From Fragilaria crotonensis (Eukaryota; Bacillariophyta; Fragilariophyceae; Fragilariales; Fragilariaceae): 55,172 bases of DNA. Position 1 is the stretch's first letter, and the number at the start of each line of letters is the position of its first letter. Shown here one piece after another: positions 38,691 to 49,054 of the stretch. Under the pieces are notes generated by a model, which ran no database searches, was not told where the DNA came from, and worked only from the letters and a program-made list of their open reading frames with translations. A program made the position numbers and the translations under genes. Location of the stretch: positions 1-55,172 of the forward strand of contig JAKSYS010000409.1 of the NCBI GenBank assembly GCA_022925895.1, read 5' to 3'.

Positions 38691-39468
38691 GAGCATCCCC
38701 ACCGCTGGAGCGAAATCTGAGATATGACCCGATAGGACCATTTGCGTCGATAATTTTGTCCAAAATGCATGGCACCGCTTGGGCTCGATACCTCAGATTT
38801 CGCGCCCGAGCGGCTCGAAATCTGATTTGGGGCTCGAGAATAGAGCCAAATTGCTGAATTCTCGAGCCGGGTCCAGATTCTCGCGCCCCTCGTTTTGTCC
38901 TATTCGACCCATTCGAATAAAAAAATTAACCAATAGGATTTTATCACGGATGCCACATTCACACTGTGACTCATGTCAGTTTGTCTGTGATCTGTATGCA
39001 AAAAATTGACATCATCTCGGACGAGCACCGTAACACCATTGAAACGACGTCGAAGCAATGAATGCGTATGTAGTAGTAAATTGAGTCGGACGATTGCGGA
39101 GGTACGCATTGCCTGTTCTTTACGTGCCAGCATCCTTGTCGATGATTTTGTTTCGTAACAACGGTATGACATCAATGTACTACTGTATATGCTATTAAAT
39201 CCTGTACACATCACACACATTCGGGACGCAACCTCTCGTTTGCCGGTACTGGTAGTACGTCAAGTTCCACATTCTGTAGGTAGATTACCACAAAATCCGA
39301 CAGAAAAAGCAGTCTAATTTACAGAGCGGGTGTCAGAATTTCCTCGTGCTGCTCGAAAAAATCTGCACGCGGTGCGAGAAAGATACCACCAATATGTCCA
39401 AAATAGGTTTCTAAAGGCTCGAGACCAATATGTCCGATTCAGATTTCGCTCCAGCGGTGGGGATGCTC
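38691..39468. mobile_element. PIF/Harbinger-like MITE (778 bp) with TTA target duplication
   Basis: Terminal inverted repeats begin GAGCATCCCCACCGCTGGAG and continue perfectly through CGAAATCTGA at both ends (left 38691-38720, right 39439-39468). TTA flanks both ends (38688-38690 and 39469-39471), the 3-bp T-W-A duplication that PIF/Harbinger elements make. The interior has CTCGAG-rich subterminal segments (38785-38890 and 39350-39425) and no transposase. Confidence 0.8.
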
Positions 39469-39571
39469 TTATACTAATGGTACTAGTACCAGATAATATT
39501 CGTTCGCCCGAGTACATCACAAGTATACAGCACGTGCTAGATGTGCTATGGTACTTGTACCTGGTAATTCA

Positions 39572-39788
39572 GGGAGCCCGTCCATGTCCCCTTCTCGAGC
39601 CGGTCAAACGATCTAAATAAATAGACTTCGAGAAATTAAATGCGTTATCAGCCAACCATGTACATACTTTTTATGGGATAAAAAATACCTCCAGAATCTC
39701 ATCTCCGGATGCTATTCGTATAGACAGTGATGTAGTACCGCAAATAAAAGATTGACCGGCTCAAAAAGGGGACACAGACGGGTTCCCC
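39572..39788. mobile_element. MITE copy C of the GGGAGCCCG family
   Basis: Left end GGGAGCCCGTCCATGTCCCC (39572), followed by TTCTCGAGCCGGTC. The right end read in reverse is GGGGAACCCGTCTGTGTCCC, followed by CTTTTTGAGCCGGTC. TCA precedes the left end (39569-39571) and follows the right end (39789-39791), a possible 3-bp target duplication. This is the best preserved of the three copies. Confidence 0.75.
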
Positions 39789-39791
39789 TCA

Positions 39792-40421
39792 CGGGAGACA
39801 TCGGACGCCAACCGTGGCACAGTACAGTAGTATTTGTTCTGTCTCCTCGACCTGATGCAACAACTGAGTGCATCACTTCAACAGATGCAGTTAATTCATA
39901 GATAAACCTGTCAAGCAACTCTTCGGGCCGTGCCCCCGGTAAAAAACCAAATGTAATAATTTAACGTGCTGCCGCTGTGTTCAGATTGAAAACGCTCGAT
40001 CCACACGACTAGTCACTCCCAGTACTTTGTACCAGTCGTGGCCAGCCTTAACCCGCAATATGCAATGTGTGACTACTTTCTTGTCCCAAAATAGTATTTG
40101 AGAGACTTAATGCCCTGGATTGCCTTACTTTTGCTCAATTAATGCTCTGGTTGGCCAGCGGTCCGTAGACTGGCTGCTAACCAGTTTTTGTTACTATACA
40201 ACATAAGGCAATGATGTCAATTATCTTCACTAAATGCGGGTACAACCGGAATACAAAGCGCGAGATACTTTTCGGACCACTTGAACTCGGCGGAGCAAAT
40301 TTTTGACAACTGTATGATCAATAAGGGATCAGACAGACTCACTTGTTTCTACAACATTGGAGAATGCGTACACCCGCCTGCGGACAATTACTCAGATGCG
40401 TCGTCACATGGGCTCAATATG
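39792..40421. other. No gene recognised
   Basis: Only random short frames. A short direct repeat (TTAATGCCCTGGATTGCC and TTAATGCTCTGGTTGGCC, near 40107 and 40139) is present. Confidence 0.35.
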
Positions 40422-40745
40422 CGTCAGTGCATATTTCATTCTTGGTACTGTGCAATTGTCTAATCGCGCACAGTCTACTATCTACAGTCGTTGCCATGCA
40501 TGACGCATGCGCAACTCCGACTAGTTTAGCTCAAGGCCGATGTACTCCATTGGCTCACAACTTTAACTTAGCCTAAAACTATTACCTCCACTGCATTGCC
40601 GGTCTACGATCGTAGGGGTGAAGAGGTACAGTTATTGCTTCGTCCACACCAACGACTCACGACATCACTATCACCGACACCGATACCATCGCGACGCGCA
40701 CCTCTCGACACCGCCGCGCTCTTGTTCATTGTGCTGTCTTGTTCC
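40422..40745 (+). repeat. Fragment of an LTR related to copia 2
   Basis: From GTCAGTGCATATTTC onward the sequence matches the copia 2 LTR in sense orientation: GCGCAACTCCGACTAGTTTA (about 40508) and GGCCGATGTACTCCAT (about 40537), then GCCGGTCTACGATCGTAGGG where copia 1 and 2 have GCCGGTCCATTTGATCGTAA. The first base is mutated (CG instead of TG). Similarity fades toward 40745, where helicase-coding sequence begins. No internal region or second LTR accompanies it in this orientation. Confidence 0.65.
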
Positions 40746-40754
40746 CCTCTTCTG

Positions 40755-43019
40755 TTCTCGTCGGTTCTGCACTAACTTCTCGTTCAGAAGCCTTGTAAAC
40801 CGATGCTCATCATCTTCAATCCTGTACTCTGGCAACGCTTCTGGTGCCACGAAGAGAATTTGTCCTGAACTACTTCACATGTACTGTCTGAGGCGACCAA
40901 ATGCTTGAACAACCTGCATCGCATCAAACAGATACCCAGCACATGCAACAAATCTGCATAATGGATTTTCATTTCCAACCAATGCAATCGAAGTTCAATT
41001 TTCCTTCTCCCCATTGCGATGCCACCAACTCTAAATCCTTGGGACACGTATCAGACGAGATGAACATGCATTTGTATGCTCTTTATTCAAGCAGTTGGAG
41101 GAGATGCTTTCCATCTTTCTTGTCGGTGACAAAAACATGTGCTGCACCAACAACTGGCTGTGCTCCCAACCGATGAACAACAAATGAGGCCACCTTCTCA
41201 ACATAGTTTGCACTTATAGAAAATTTGATTCGAAATCCTTTTGGGAAGTTTCCGACAATGTCCCCACCATGAATTACATTGATGTCTATCAAGTCTTTTG
41301 AGACAGATAAACACAAGAAGCGCTTGGCGAGTTTCGGAAGAACAAATGTAGGTAAAGATCCACTCAAAGCCACAATTGGAATTCCGAGAACAGGAAGTCT
41401 CCAATAAACCTGATGTTTCTCTCGAAAACATAGCTCTGTTAAAAAAGTATGTATCTCGTCAATAACAATCTTGTCGATTTGCTCTGCCCATGATTTGAGA
41501 GTCTCAAAATGAAAAGTAAATAGATTATACAAAGCATCCAGGTTGAGAAAAAGAAGACTCGGGAGGTGATCAACACTCGAGAGCTCCTCTGGAAGTAATC
41601 CCACGTCAATGTCGTGACCTGTGAGGAGGCAAGTAGGAATGCTTGAAGCAAAACCCACTTTCTCGATTGCAGAAGTTGCATTCTTGAATTGATATGCAGC
41701 CAAAAAATTGTATGGTGATACATGAGTAATCATTCGGGACCTTTGATTTCCAAGCCTTCGGGCAATAGATGGAATGATATAAGATTCCGACTTTCCCTCA
41801 CCAGGTGCGAGGAGGCCAAAACAATGCTGTTGTTTTCCAGCTGACGGGTGCCCATACCCAAATTCCACTAAAGCCTTTTGTTTTGCAGTAAGGTAGAGGT
41901 GGCCATCCGATGAAATGGATTTTGGATAGGGAAGAGACATGGCACCCAAGGAGGTTGTCCTTGACTGGAGATGAGAAATCCCATATGAAGTGTCACCAAT
42001 TGCAGAATGGTACGCATTGAAATGTGCTTCTGCACCACCAAATCTCTCACTTGAATATACATACTCGAGAGTCTTCGCAGAGTGGCCAAATTTGGATGCT
42101 CCGATGGAACTGGCAGATGCTCGAAGAAAAAAATTATTCCTGTACGCATGATCACCTGTAATCATATTTGAAACACCAGCCCAGAGCTGTCGTACCTGTC
42201 GCATGTTTGGTAATGAATCCAAATTGAAAATATTGCGTATGACATTTGGGATTCCAACGCGTGATGGAGATGTTATTTGTGTCGGAAACATCAAGGAAGT
42301 ACCAGATGAAGTGAAGAGAGTGACATGTGATTTGACAAGAGATCGATACAAAATATATCCACTTTTAGGAAGTGATGACGAGAGGAACTTGTATACCCCT
42401 TCAGTGAGGTCATCGAATAGTATACTGTATCATTGCAGTACAGACAATGAAACATAGTGGGATCCGCCAACTCTGTCTCCCTTGCTGATCTGCCACCAAA
42501 CCATGAAATGCCATTTTCAACAAGGCAGTAAAATTGTCCAAGGAATCGAGTGACAAACATGCACCATGATTCCACAATGGAGTAACACCTACCAAAGAAA
42601 TGTTGGCAGTGTTGTTATCCACTGTGACTTTGATGATGGTTGCTGGATCAACGACAGGCTCCCACCACTCACCAATTGCAAGATGAGTCAGTGTCTCCCG
42701 CAGCAGAGAAATAGTCAAGGGAACAAACTGTGACCAGATGTCGAATGAAAAAGAAAATTGATCCACAATGATGTTTCCGTCAGGGTGAAGTATTGTTTTC
42801 TGCCTCTTTGGTAATCGATTGTACATTTCCTTTACCTGTCGAACCATTGGTGACAAGATATGGATAACTGGAGCCTTGCGCACCGATTCTACAAGCAAAT
42901 TCCCCATTACTGTGTAGGTGTTTTTGGAGAAGGAGCAGATGACCGAGCAAACGGCTGCCTTCAGAAGGGGAAGAAACTTTGGAAAACAACGAGGAGCGAC
43001 ACAGTGTCACAGGAGATCA
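40755..43019 (-). pseudogene. RecQ-like DEAD/H helicase, broken and 5' truncated
   Basis: Minus strand, at least three frames. The N-terminal part (42907 down to 42410, open upstream to the LTR at 43020) has no clear domain. A CLYCNDTVYY pair of cysteines in a third frame (about 42450) may be a zinc finger. The next segment (42351-41083) holds helicase motif I LLAPGEGKS (about 41795-41820), motif II VIDEIH (about 41448-41466) and motif III SGSLP. After another break, motif VI VQAFGRLRQ is found at 40883-40910, followed by ILFVAPEALPEY. Motif order and the Q..GR motif fit the RecQ branch of superfamily 2. Such helicases occur in fungal and algal subtelomeres and in some transposons. The 5' end is lost at the copia 2 LTR. 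Confidence 0.7.
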
Positions 43020-43422
43020 TGTGAGACCCTCCCTAGTACGGCGGCTCCACAAACAGTGACTCGCTTGGGAGTCGGGTTAGGACAAAGCCGTCGCAATGAA
43101 GAGGAACGAACGCAGAAACAAGAAGGCACGACGCGTGGCGATGTCGATATCAAACGTGCGATGGGTGATGTGTTGACGTTCGTGTTGTGGCTAAGTATAT
43201 CCTTCGGCCTCTTCACCCTTACGATCAAATGGACCGGCAAGAATGCGATTGAGGGAATAAAGGATTATATTAGAAGTTGTGTGCCGATGGAGTACATCGG
43301 CCTTAAGCTAAACTAGTCGGAGTTGCGCATTTGATAGCGCATCAGCATCGACCGTAGATAGTCGACCGTGCGCAGTAGACAGTAGCACGGTGTCATGGAG
43401 ATATATAGAATATGCACTGACA
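43020..43422 (-). repeat. 3' LTR of copia 2 (403 bp)
   Basis: Read on the minus strand it starts TGTCAGTGCATATTC (43422) and ends GGGAGGGTCTCACA (43020). It shares GCCGGTCCATTTGATCGTAA and GGGTGAAGAGG with the copia 1 LTR, but otherwise differs. Confidence 0.8.
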
Positions 43423-43434
43423 CACTCCCCCATT
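43423..43434 (-). promoter_or_regulatory. Polypurine tract of copia 2
   Basis: AATGGGGGAGTG on the minus strand, directly upstream of the LTR and identical to that of copia 1. Confidence 0.75.
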
Positions 43435-43473
43435 GTGAGCATAGGTCGCAATGAGCAAACAGAAGTGCATCGG

Positions 43474-46400
43474 GAAGAGAAGAGAGATTAGGGCAACATT
43501 GGTGCCCAGGGGAGCGCCATAGTGACCCATGAGACGACGGACATGACGATGGTGCAAGGTGGAGCCGAGTGACTTTGTCAAGGAGTCCGCAGAATTGACG
43601 ACGCCAGGGATATGAGAGAGAACAATTTCTCCATTAGCCTTCCATTCTTGCAGAGCGAAGTGCTGAATGTCGATATGGCGCGCACGTGGCGTTGGACGAC
43701 TTGCGTTCACCATGAGGATGGCAGCGGCGTTATCTTCAAACAGGGTCGTCGGCTCGAGCTGTGGATAACCGAGTTCGAGAAGTATGGACCGCAAGTATTT
43801 CGCAATCTTGGCGGCGTGAACGGCAGCGAGGAATTCCGCCTCAGTGGAACTCGTGGAGACCGTCGATTGTATCTTGGATTTATACGCCAAGGGACCACCG
43901 CCGAGCATGAAAACGAGACCGGTGATTGAGCGACGTGTAGTCAGATCGGTAGCGTGCGCGGCATCCACGTATCCGGCGAGTTCGGTAGGCGACTGTGGTT
44001 GCGGGAAAACAGGGAGAGATGGATCGGATGGCAGAGGTTGGAAAACGCCGGGCGGAAGCGATGTAATGAGTGCGTCGCCAATAGAACAAACCCCAATTTT
44101 TCGTCATACGAAGATATCGCGCTACGCGTCGTAGGGCATCGTAGTGGACTTTAGCCGGATGATCGGAGAAACGAGCGAGCGTTGTGACTGCATATCCAAT
44201 GTCCGGTCGAGCGACGACATATGCATAAATTAACGCGCCCAGGACACTTCGGTAGGAAAACCCAGCAGCCGTTTCAAGGTCACGGGATTCGGCAGTGTCA
44301 TCACGAGGCGCAGTGGCGTAATCATCAAACATTTGTTGTGTTGTTGATGCGGCAAGAGGTTCAATTGGCTTCGTCAGCCTCACGTGATCCGGAAGATGAC
44401 CAACCATAGTGCGCGAGCAGTTTGTCGATGTAAGACTCGCATGTGATCTTGATATATCGATCACATTGTTCGACGTCGACGCCATTGAAAGAATCCAAAA
44501 CACCTTCGTCACGAAGATCGATACCGTCCTCAGAGCAGATGATGCGCACAAGGTCTCTGATCGCGTCGGGATTGACACAACCGATGGCCAAGTCGTCGAC
44601 TTGGCGACAGATGAGCATGCGATGGCCTTTGTAGACGCCTTGGTAGAGACTTCGCTCATGGGTTGTTGAAGTGAAGCCATGACGAGCGATGACGGAATTC
44701 ACAAACTTCTCCCAAAGCGCGCCAGATTCCGGATGACCTTGAAGGGCATGTTGGACAGGGAGCACCATGTCACGAGAGATGGCAACCTCGTATCGAGCAA
44801 GATACCAATCGGCATACTGGTCGTCGATGACAACGAAAGTCGGTTGATTCGGTGGCGGTGAGTTCGCGTATGCGTTCGTTGCATCCACTTTTAAACTGAC
44901 GAAGCCCTCGTGGGCACACAAGGCAAAGAAAAGACGCATGCAAGGTTGTTCGATACAACTAGAGTAGGTGTTAGCCAACTTTAGTTGAGGTGCCGCACGA
45001 GGATCCGTCGCAACAGTTTCTCGCCTTGCGAGTGCCATCACCTTTGATGGCGTAGTTCCAATGTTGACGAAGGACAATCGCATCTTTTGGTGCGGGGACA
45101 GGGCACCATACATTTCCTGCTTTGCCATTGAGTCAAGCTGTTTGAATTCAGCAGCTTGCCACTCTTTCCAATTGGGAAGACGTCGGAGTTTACGTCGCGT
45201 GAAACTCCCAAGGCCTTGTTCTTCGGATGTTCCATGAGTCGTTGTGTTGAGCGATCGCAGCAGAAGCTGTACATGGTCATCATCGAGTTCGTCGGTATTG
45301 TCATGACGAGCGACATCATTGTCGATGGACTCTGCCGTCGAAGATGAAGAGTTGATCGACGAGATGGTACGAAGCTGATCAACCGACAGATGAAGCGGCT
45401 GGTCGAGATGTCGATCGGTGACGGGGATGTATCGGTCGGGAGCGAACACGATCTTGAAGGACGGTGCGTCGGAAGCCACAGCGGCGTGGAGAGCATCCAG
45501 GATGGACGCCGCGGTGAACACGGCCACGTCGTTGATTGAAACGACGAAGGCGCCGATATACTTTCGACGAACATTTCGGATCCGAGAGGCAGTGGTGTTT
45601 GGTATTACTCCAGAGACAAAGCCTCGTTTCCGAATATGACATTCTTTGATCTCGAAGCCGAGGCTGGGATGCTCACAAGAAATGTGAGGGGACAGTTCAT
45701 CGAGGCGGTCGAAAGGATCGTCAGAAACATCCAAGTTGAGGAGCGGGAGGTCTAAACGATCAGGTTCGATGACGCCATCGTCGGCCAAGTTCCGTAGAAG
45801 CTTTACGTTCGGAGGCGGCTCACTAAGATCGTTCATTCCTTCGTCGAAGCGCGCATGGGTGGCAGTCTTGACGGTTGAGCTGGCAAGGTCGAAGTAGTAC
45901 ATGACCTTCAGGGAGCGCGAGTAGCCAAGGAAGGTGCCGAGTCGAGAGTTGGGAACGACGCGACCGTAGCGAGCGGTTGTTGGGCGCACGTGCATACGAC
46001 ATCCGAATGTCCGAAGCTTTGCCAGGTTGGGGAGCGGAGCGCCACACATTTCGTATGGGCTCGACGGTCGGTCACCGTGGGGAACAAAGTTGTAGAGTCG
46101 GATGTAGTGGTAGAATGCATATGGCCAGAAGTTTGGTTGTAGATTCGCGCCAGAAAGCATGGCACGAAGTGCATCGCCGATTGTCTGGTGTGGGCGTTCG
46201 CCAGGTCCATTTTGGTGTGACGAGTCGGGACCAGTAAGCTCAACTGCGTAGCCAAAGTTCGCAAAGGTACGGTGAATGTCGCGACATTTGCCGAGTTCGC
46301 CACCCCCATCCATGCGAACATACTTGTCTGGACAATTAGGAGCATTGCTGGCAAGCCAGCTATTGATCCAATCGACGGGAGGAGCCTTTGTTGGGAAGGC

Positions 46401-46724
46401 ACGACCGAATATACGGCCACTGAAGTGGTCGGTCAGTAGGACATAGCACGTCTCACCGTTGAGGCCGACGAGAGTGTTGTGTCGAACTGAATCGCGGCTC
46501 TTTTGGACCATGAAACCAAAGTCGATTGACAGGCCTTGGTTGCAAGTTGTCGCCCGCATCGTGGTCCCTGTTCCTTTTGGAGTCTTCCGAAGCTTAGCGG
46601 CAAGGCAGATGGGACATTCTTCGAGCTCCGTCGGGAGCTTGAATTGTGGCATTCCTTTTACAAACCGGTGCATTTCTGATAAACGCCGGAAATTTATGTG
46701 TCCAAGGCGTTGATGCCACAGCAT
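43474..46724 (-). pseudogene. Pol of copia 2: integrase, PDZ-like insert, RT, RNase H (frameshifted)
   Basis: The main frame (46724-44361) opens at LWHQRLGHINF and runs through integrase (LLTDHFSG, VRMDGGGELG, NGPGERPHQT), the PDZ-like insert (about 45655-45440; HIRKRGFVSGVIPNTTASRI, IGAFVVSINDVAVFT) and RT up to RQVDDLAIG. Within RT, residues encoded at about 45110-45005 are out of register between two compensating indels: the correct sense (QHWNYAIKGDGTRKARNCC) is in a neighbouring frame. At 44361 the frame breaks; KPIEPLAASTTQQMFDDYA continues in the next (to about 44090), and RNase H (VDAAHATDLTTRRSITG) in a third from 43968. The natural stop (compare WAPA in copia 1) is displaced by one more base, so that frame runs into the LTR. 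Confidence 0.8.
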
Positions 46725-47520
46725 TCGTAAGGCCGAGCGGCTGAGGATCGCACGACGTATGCTTCCTGGTGGTTCGGCGAGAATTCCGGGAGGTCTTCGT
46801 CGGTGTCCAAGATGTCAGGACGTTCGGTAATGATGTCCTGGTAATCGATTGTACGGAATTCAAGACCTGCGGAGCCATCCCATACCCATAGATGTAGGGC
46901 CTTGCGTTACCGTCAGGTGAAACGGGCAACAGGCCTAACGGTGGGTCCAGGGCAGGTGGAGAATGGCATGCGGTGCAAGTCATGCCGTCGGTCGGATCGA
47001 GGATCGTGGCGGCAGTGGCAGGTGCATGTTCCGTGCATAGTTTCCGAACGAGGACTTGATCCGAAGGGCGGAGCCAGATGGGCTTCGGGCGACGGAGCAA
47101 TCAAGGCTTCGGTGAACGTCAAACCTCCTCGACTTGCCGTCGGTTGCAAGATAATGTAGATGTCTTGCGAACTTCGGAGGCGATTCGGGAAGTGAATATG
47201 TCCGATGCTCTCGGTGAAGCTTGACATGTGGTATCCATCGGTGCCCAGCTGCTTCGAAATGGCTGCGTGCGAAATAATGATGCCTGGAATTGTGGGAGTG
47301 TAGTACGTCCGAATGAACACGGACGATGGGCCTCCGGCATTTCCACGATTATCCACTGGTACACACAAGAAACCGACGCCGACAGGTTGGTGCGCGTGAT
47401 GACCGGCATCAAAGAGGCGGACGTTTGTGCGGCGGAGTGGACGATAAGCAAACAAAAGGTGGCGATCGTTGGCAGTGCAAGCCATGGATCCGTTGTCAGC
47501 ATGTGCGAACGAGTTGGCGG
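46725..47520 (-). pseudogene. Protease region of copia 2 (frameshifted)
   Basis: The frame open from 47791 encodes NSFAHADNGSMACTAND, with DNGS at 47486-47497, then LLFAYRPLRRTNVRLFDAG, YTPTIPGIIISHAAIS and ASRGGLTFTEALIAPS. It leaves frame near 47050; DQVLVRKLCTEHAPATAATI and LDPTDGMTCTACHSPP continue in another frame (47100-46594). The Asn in the active-site triplet matches copia 1. Confidence 0.6.
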
Positions 47521-48655
47521 GCACGATCATATGTCTCGGCCAACCGACGAAGCAGGATGGGATCGGAAGCAACGTCAAGACGGACGGTGTCGGACGTGGG
47601 AAGGGCAGGAAGCACGTCGGCAACTGAAATGGAGATCGAATTGACGTTGGGGGCTTCGAAACAGGCTTCAAAGTCGACTTCGTCTTCAGCGGTGGCACGG
47701 AGCGAATTCTGTTGATATCCCACGAGATCGTCTTTGTCGCCGTCGTCGTCGTCGTCGTTGGTGGCGGCGACGTCGATGTTGGCGGGTTCATCCTCCAAGA
47801 TGCGATGCATTACTCGATTGTTGGCGCCAAGAGGTGGACGGTTGCGGGTGTTGGCAGAGTTCAGACGGCTGCGAAATTGTTTGTGTGAATTCGCAATCTG
47901 AGCCTTGAGCTGGGGATTGCGTTGTGCTAATCCTTCAGCGACAATATAATCCACAAAACGGTTGCAATCTTCCAGCTTGTGACCCGGGAGTTGGCAGCCA
48001 AGGCAAACGGAAGACGCATCTTGGTTTTGAGAGATGGCCCGAACCATGAGATTGATTTCCTCATCGTCGAGGTGGCGTCTGACGTTGACGACGAAATCCG
48101 GCGACGCGGTTTCGATCCTCCGGATGATGGACGTCGGCGTTCTTCCTGACGGCGGATGCTGCGAGGATGGTGGGTCGCGGCCAATCTCGGAGGCATACTC
48201 GACGAAAGTCGTCGCGAGTTGCGCCAACGAAAGTTTGAACGGAAGCGTGCCGTCGAGGCCGGTGCGCTTGTCGCGTTCGACTAAACGTCGGATCTCGGGA
48301 CGCCATTCGGACGTCAAATTGCGGACAGATAGATCGAGGGCCTCCGATTCGGTGTACGTGCAGTGGCTTGGCGCTCGCGTACCATGAAGTCTTGAAGCCG
48401 GCGGATGTACAAGCTGAATGTCTCCGTTCGTCGTTGGCGGGAATTTCGCTTGCGGTCGAGAAGACTCAATGCAACAGGGGATGGTGGAGGCGAAATAGGG
48501 AGTAGATAGCATGGTATCCCGCCTGCGGTGGGCATCCTTCAACAGCGCCATGCTCTCGGGAGCCATTGGGGAATGTGGAGTCCTGGCTCAAAGCAGTGTA
48601 GATCAGACCGGACATGAAGGAATCTTTCTCTCGGACGGAAGCAGGGAGCCAAGTC
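47496..48655 (-). pseudogene. Gag of copia 2, N-terminus lost
   Basis: Begins inside Gag at the junction with the copia 3 LTR: ASVREKDSFMSGLIYTALSQ (about 48640-48580) matches SVRQADRFMAGLIYSVLILE of copia 1. It continues through several frame changes to the long frame 48566-47496 with TYTESEALDLSVRNL, RRLVERDKRTG, LSLAQLATTFVEYA, the CCHC knuckle CLGCQLPGHKLEDC (about 48010-47965) and DYIVAEGLAQRNPQLKAQ. It ends with a frame break into the protease. Confidence 0.75.
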
Positions 48656-48872
48656 TGTTAATCCTACAAGTAGATCATCCTTGCAGGAAAGCATGTCTTG
48701 ATTCAGTTATGAATTATCTAAAACATAGAAAAGTGAGCATTACCTTGTTCGAGTCATCCTTCAATCCCGAGTCGTACTGTGCAGATGTAGTACCGTATAA
48801 TGGTACTTGATACTTGATACATGATTCATAGCATCCTGAATGATACAGTACCGGTAGCTTGTAATATCAACA
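48656..48872 (-). repeat. 3' LTR of copia 3
   Basis: In plus orientation TGTTAATCCTAC...ATATCAACA; TG and CA ends in both directions. Appears identical to 54952-55168. Confidence 0.9.
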
Positions 48873-49054
48873 GTCCCGCGACTCTGAATTAAGTTCCTGA
48901 ATCAGAGGCGAATCACACTTCCTGAACCGATCGACAGAGGCCCCGGCTACGTCGTTAACATATATAACCCTGCGACGGTCACCTACTGTTTTCGATGGAC
49001 AGTTACCATTATATCGCGACTACCCAATTCGTGTCCCCGGGTGTTGGTCGTCGA

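Larger units (their letters stand above)
43020..48655 (-). mobile_element. Ty1/copia LTR retrotransposon 2, 5' truncated
   Basis: Minus strand, with the 3' LTR at 43020-43422 and Gag cut at 48655, where the LTR of copia 3 begins. Its 5' LTR and Gag N-terminus are not in the window. Clearly the same lineage as copia 1: the same domain order including the PDZ-like insert, DNGS protease, QVDD RT and polypurine tract. At least six reading-frame breaks. It is inserted in the helicase gene. Confidence 0.88.

Noticed and set aside
40584-40625. Additional full copia element at the 40422 LTR
   Set aside because: No Gag or Pol sequence follows in that orientation; helicase-coding sequence starts within about 350 bases.
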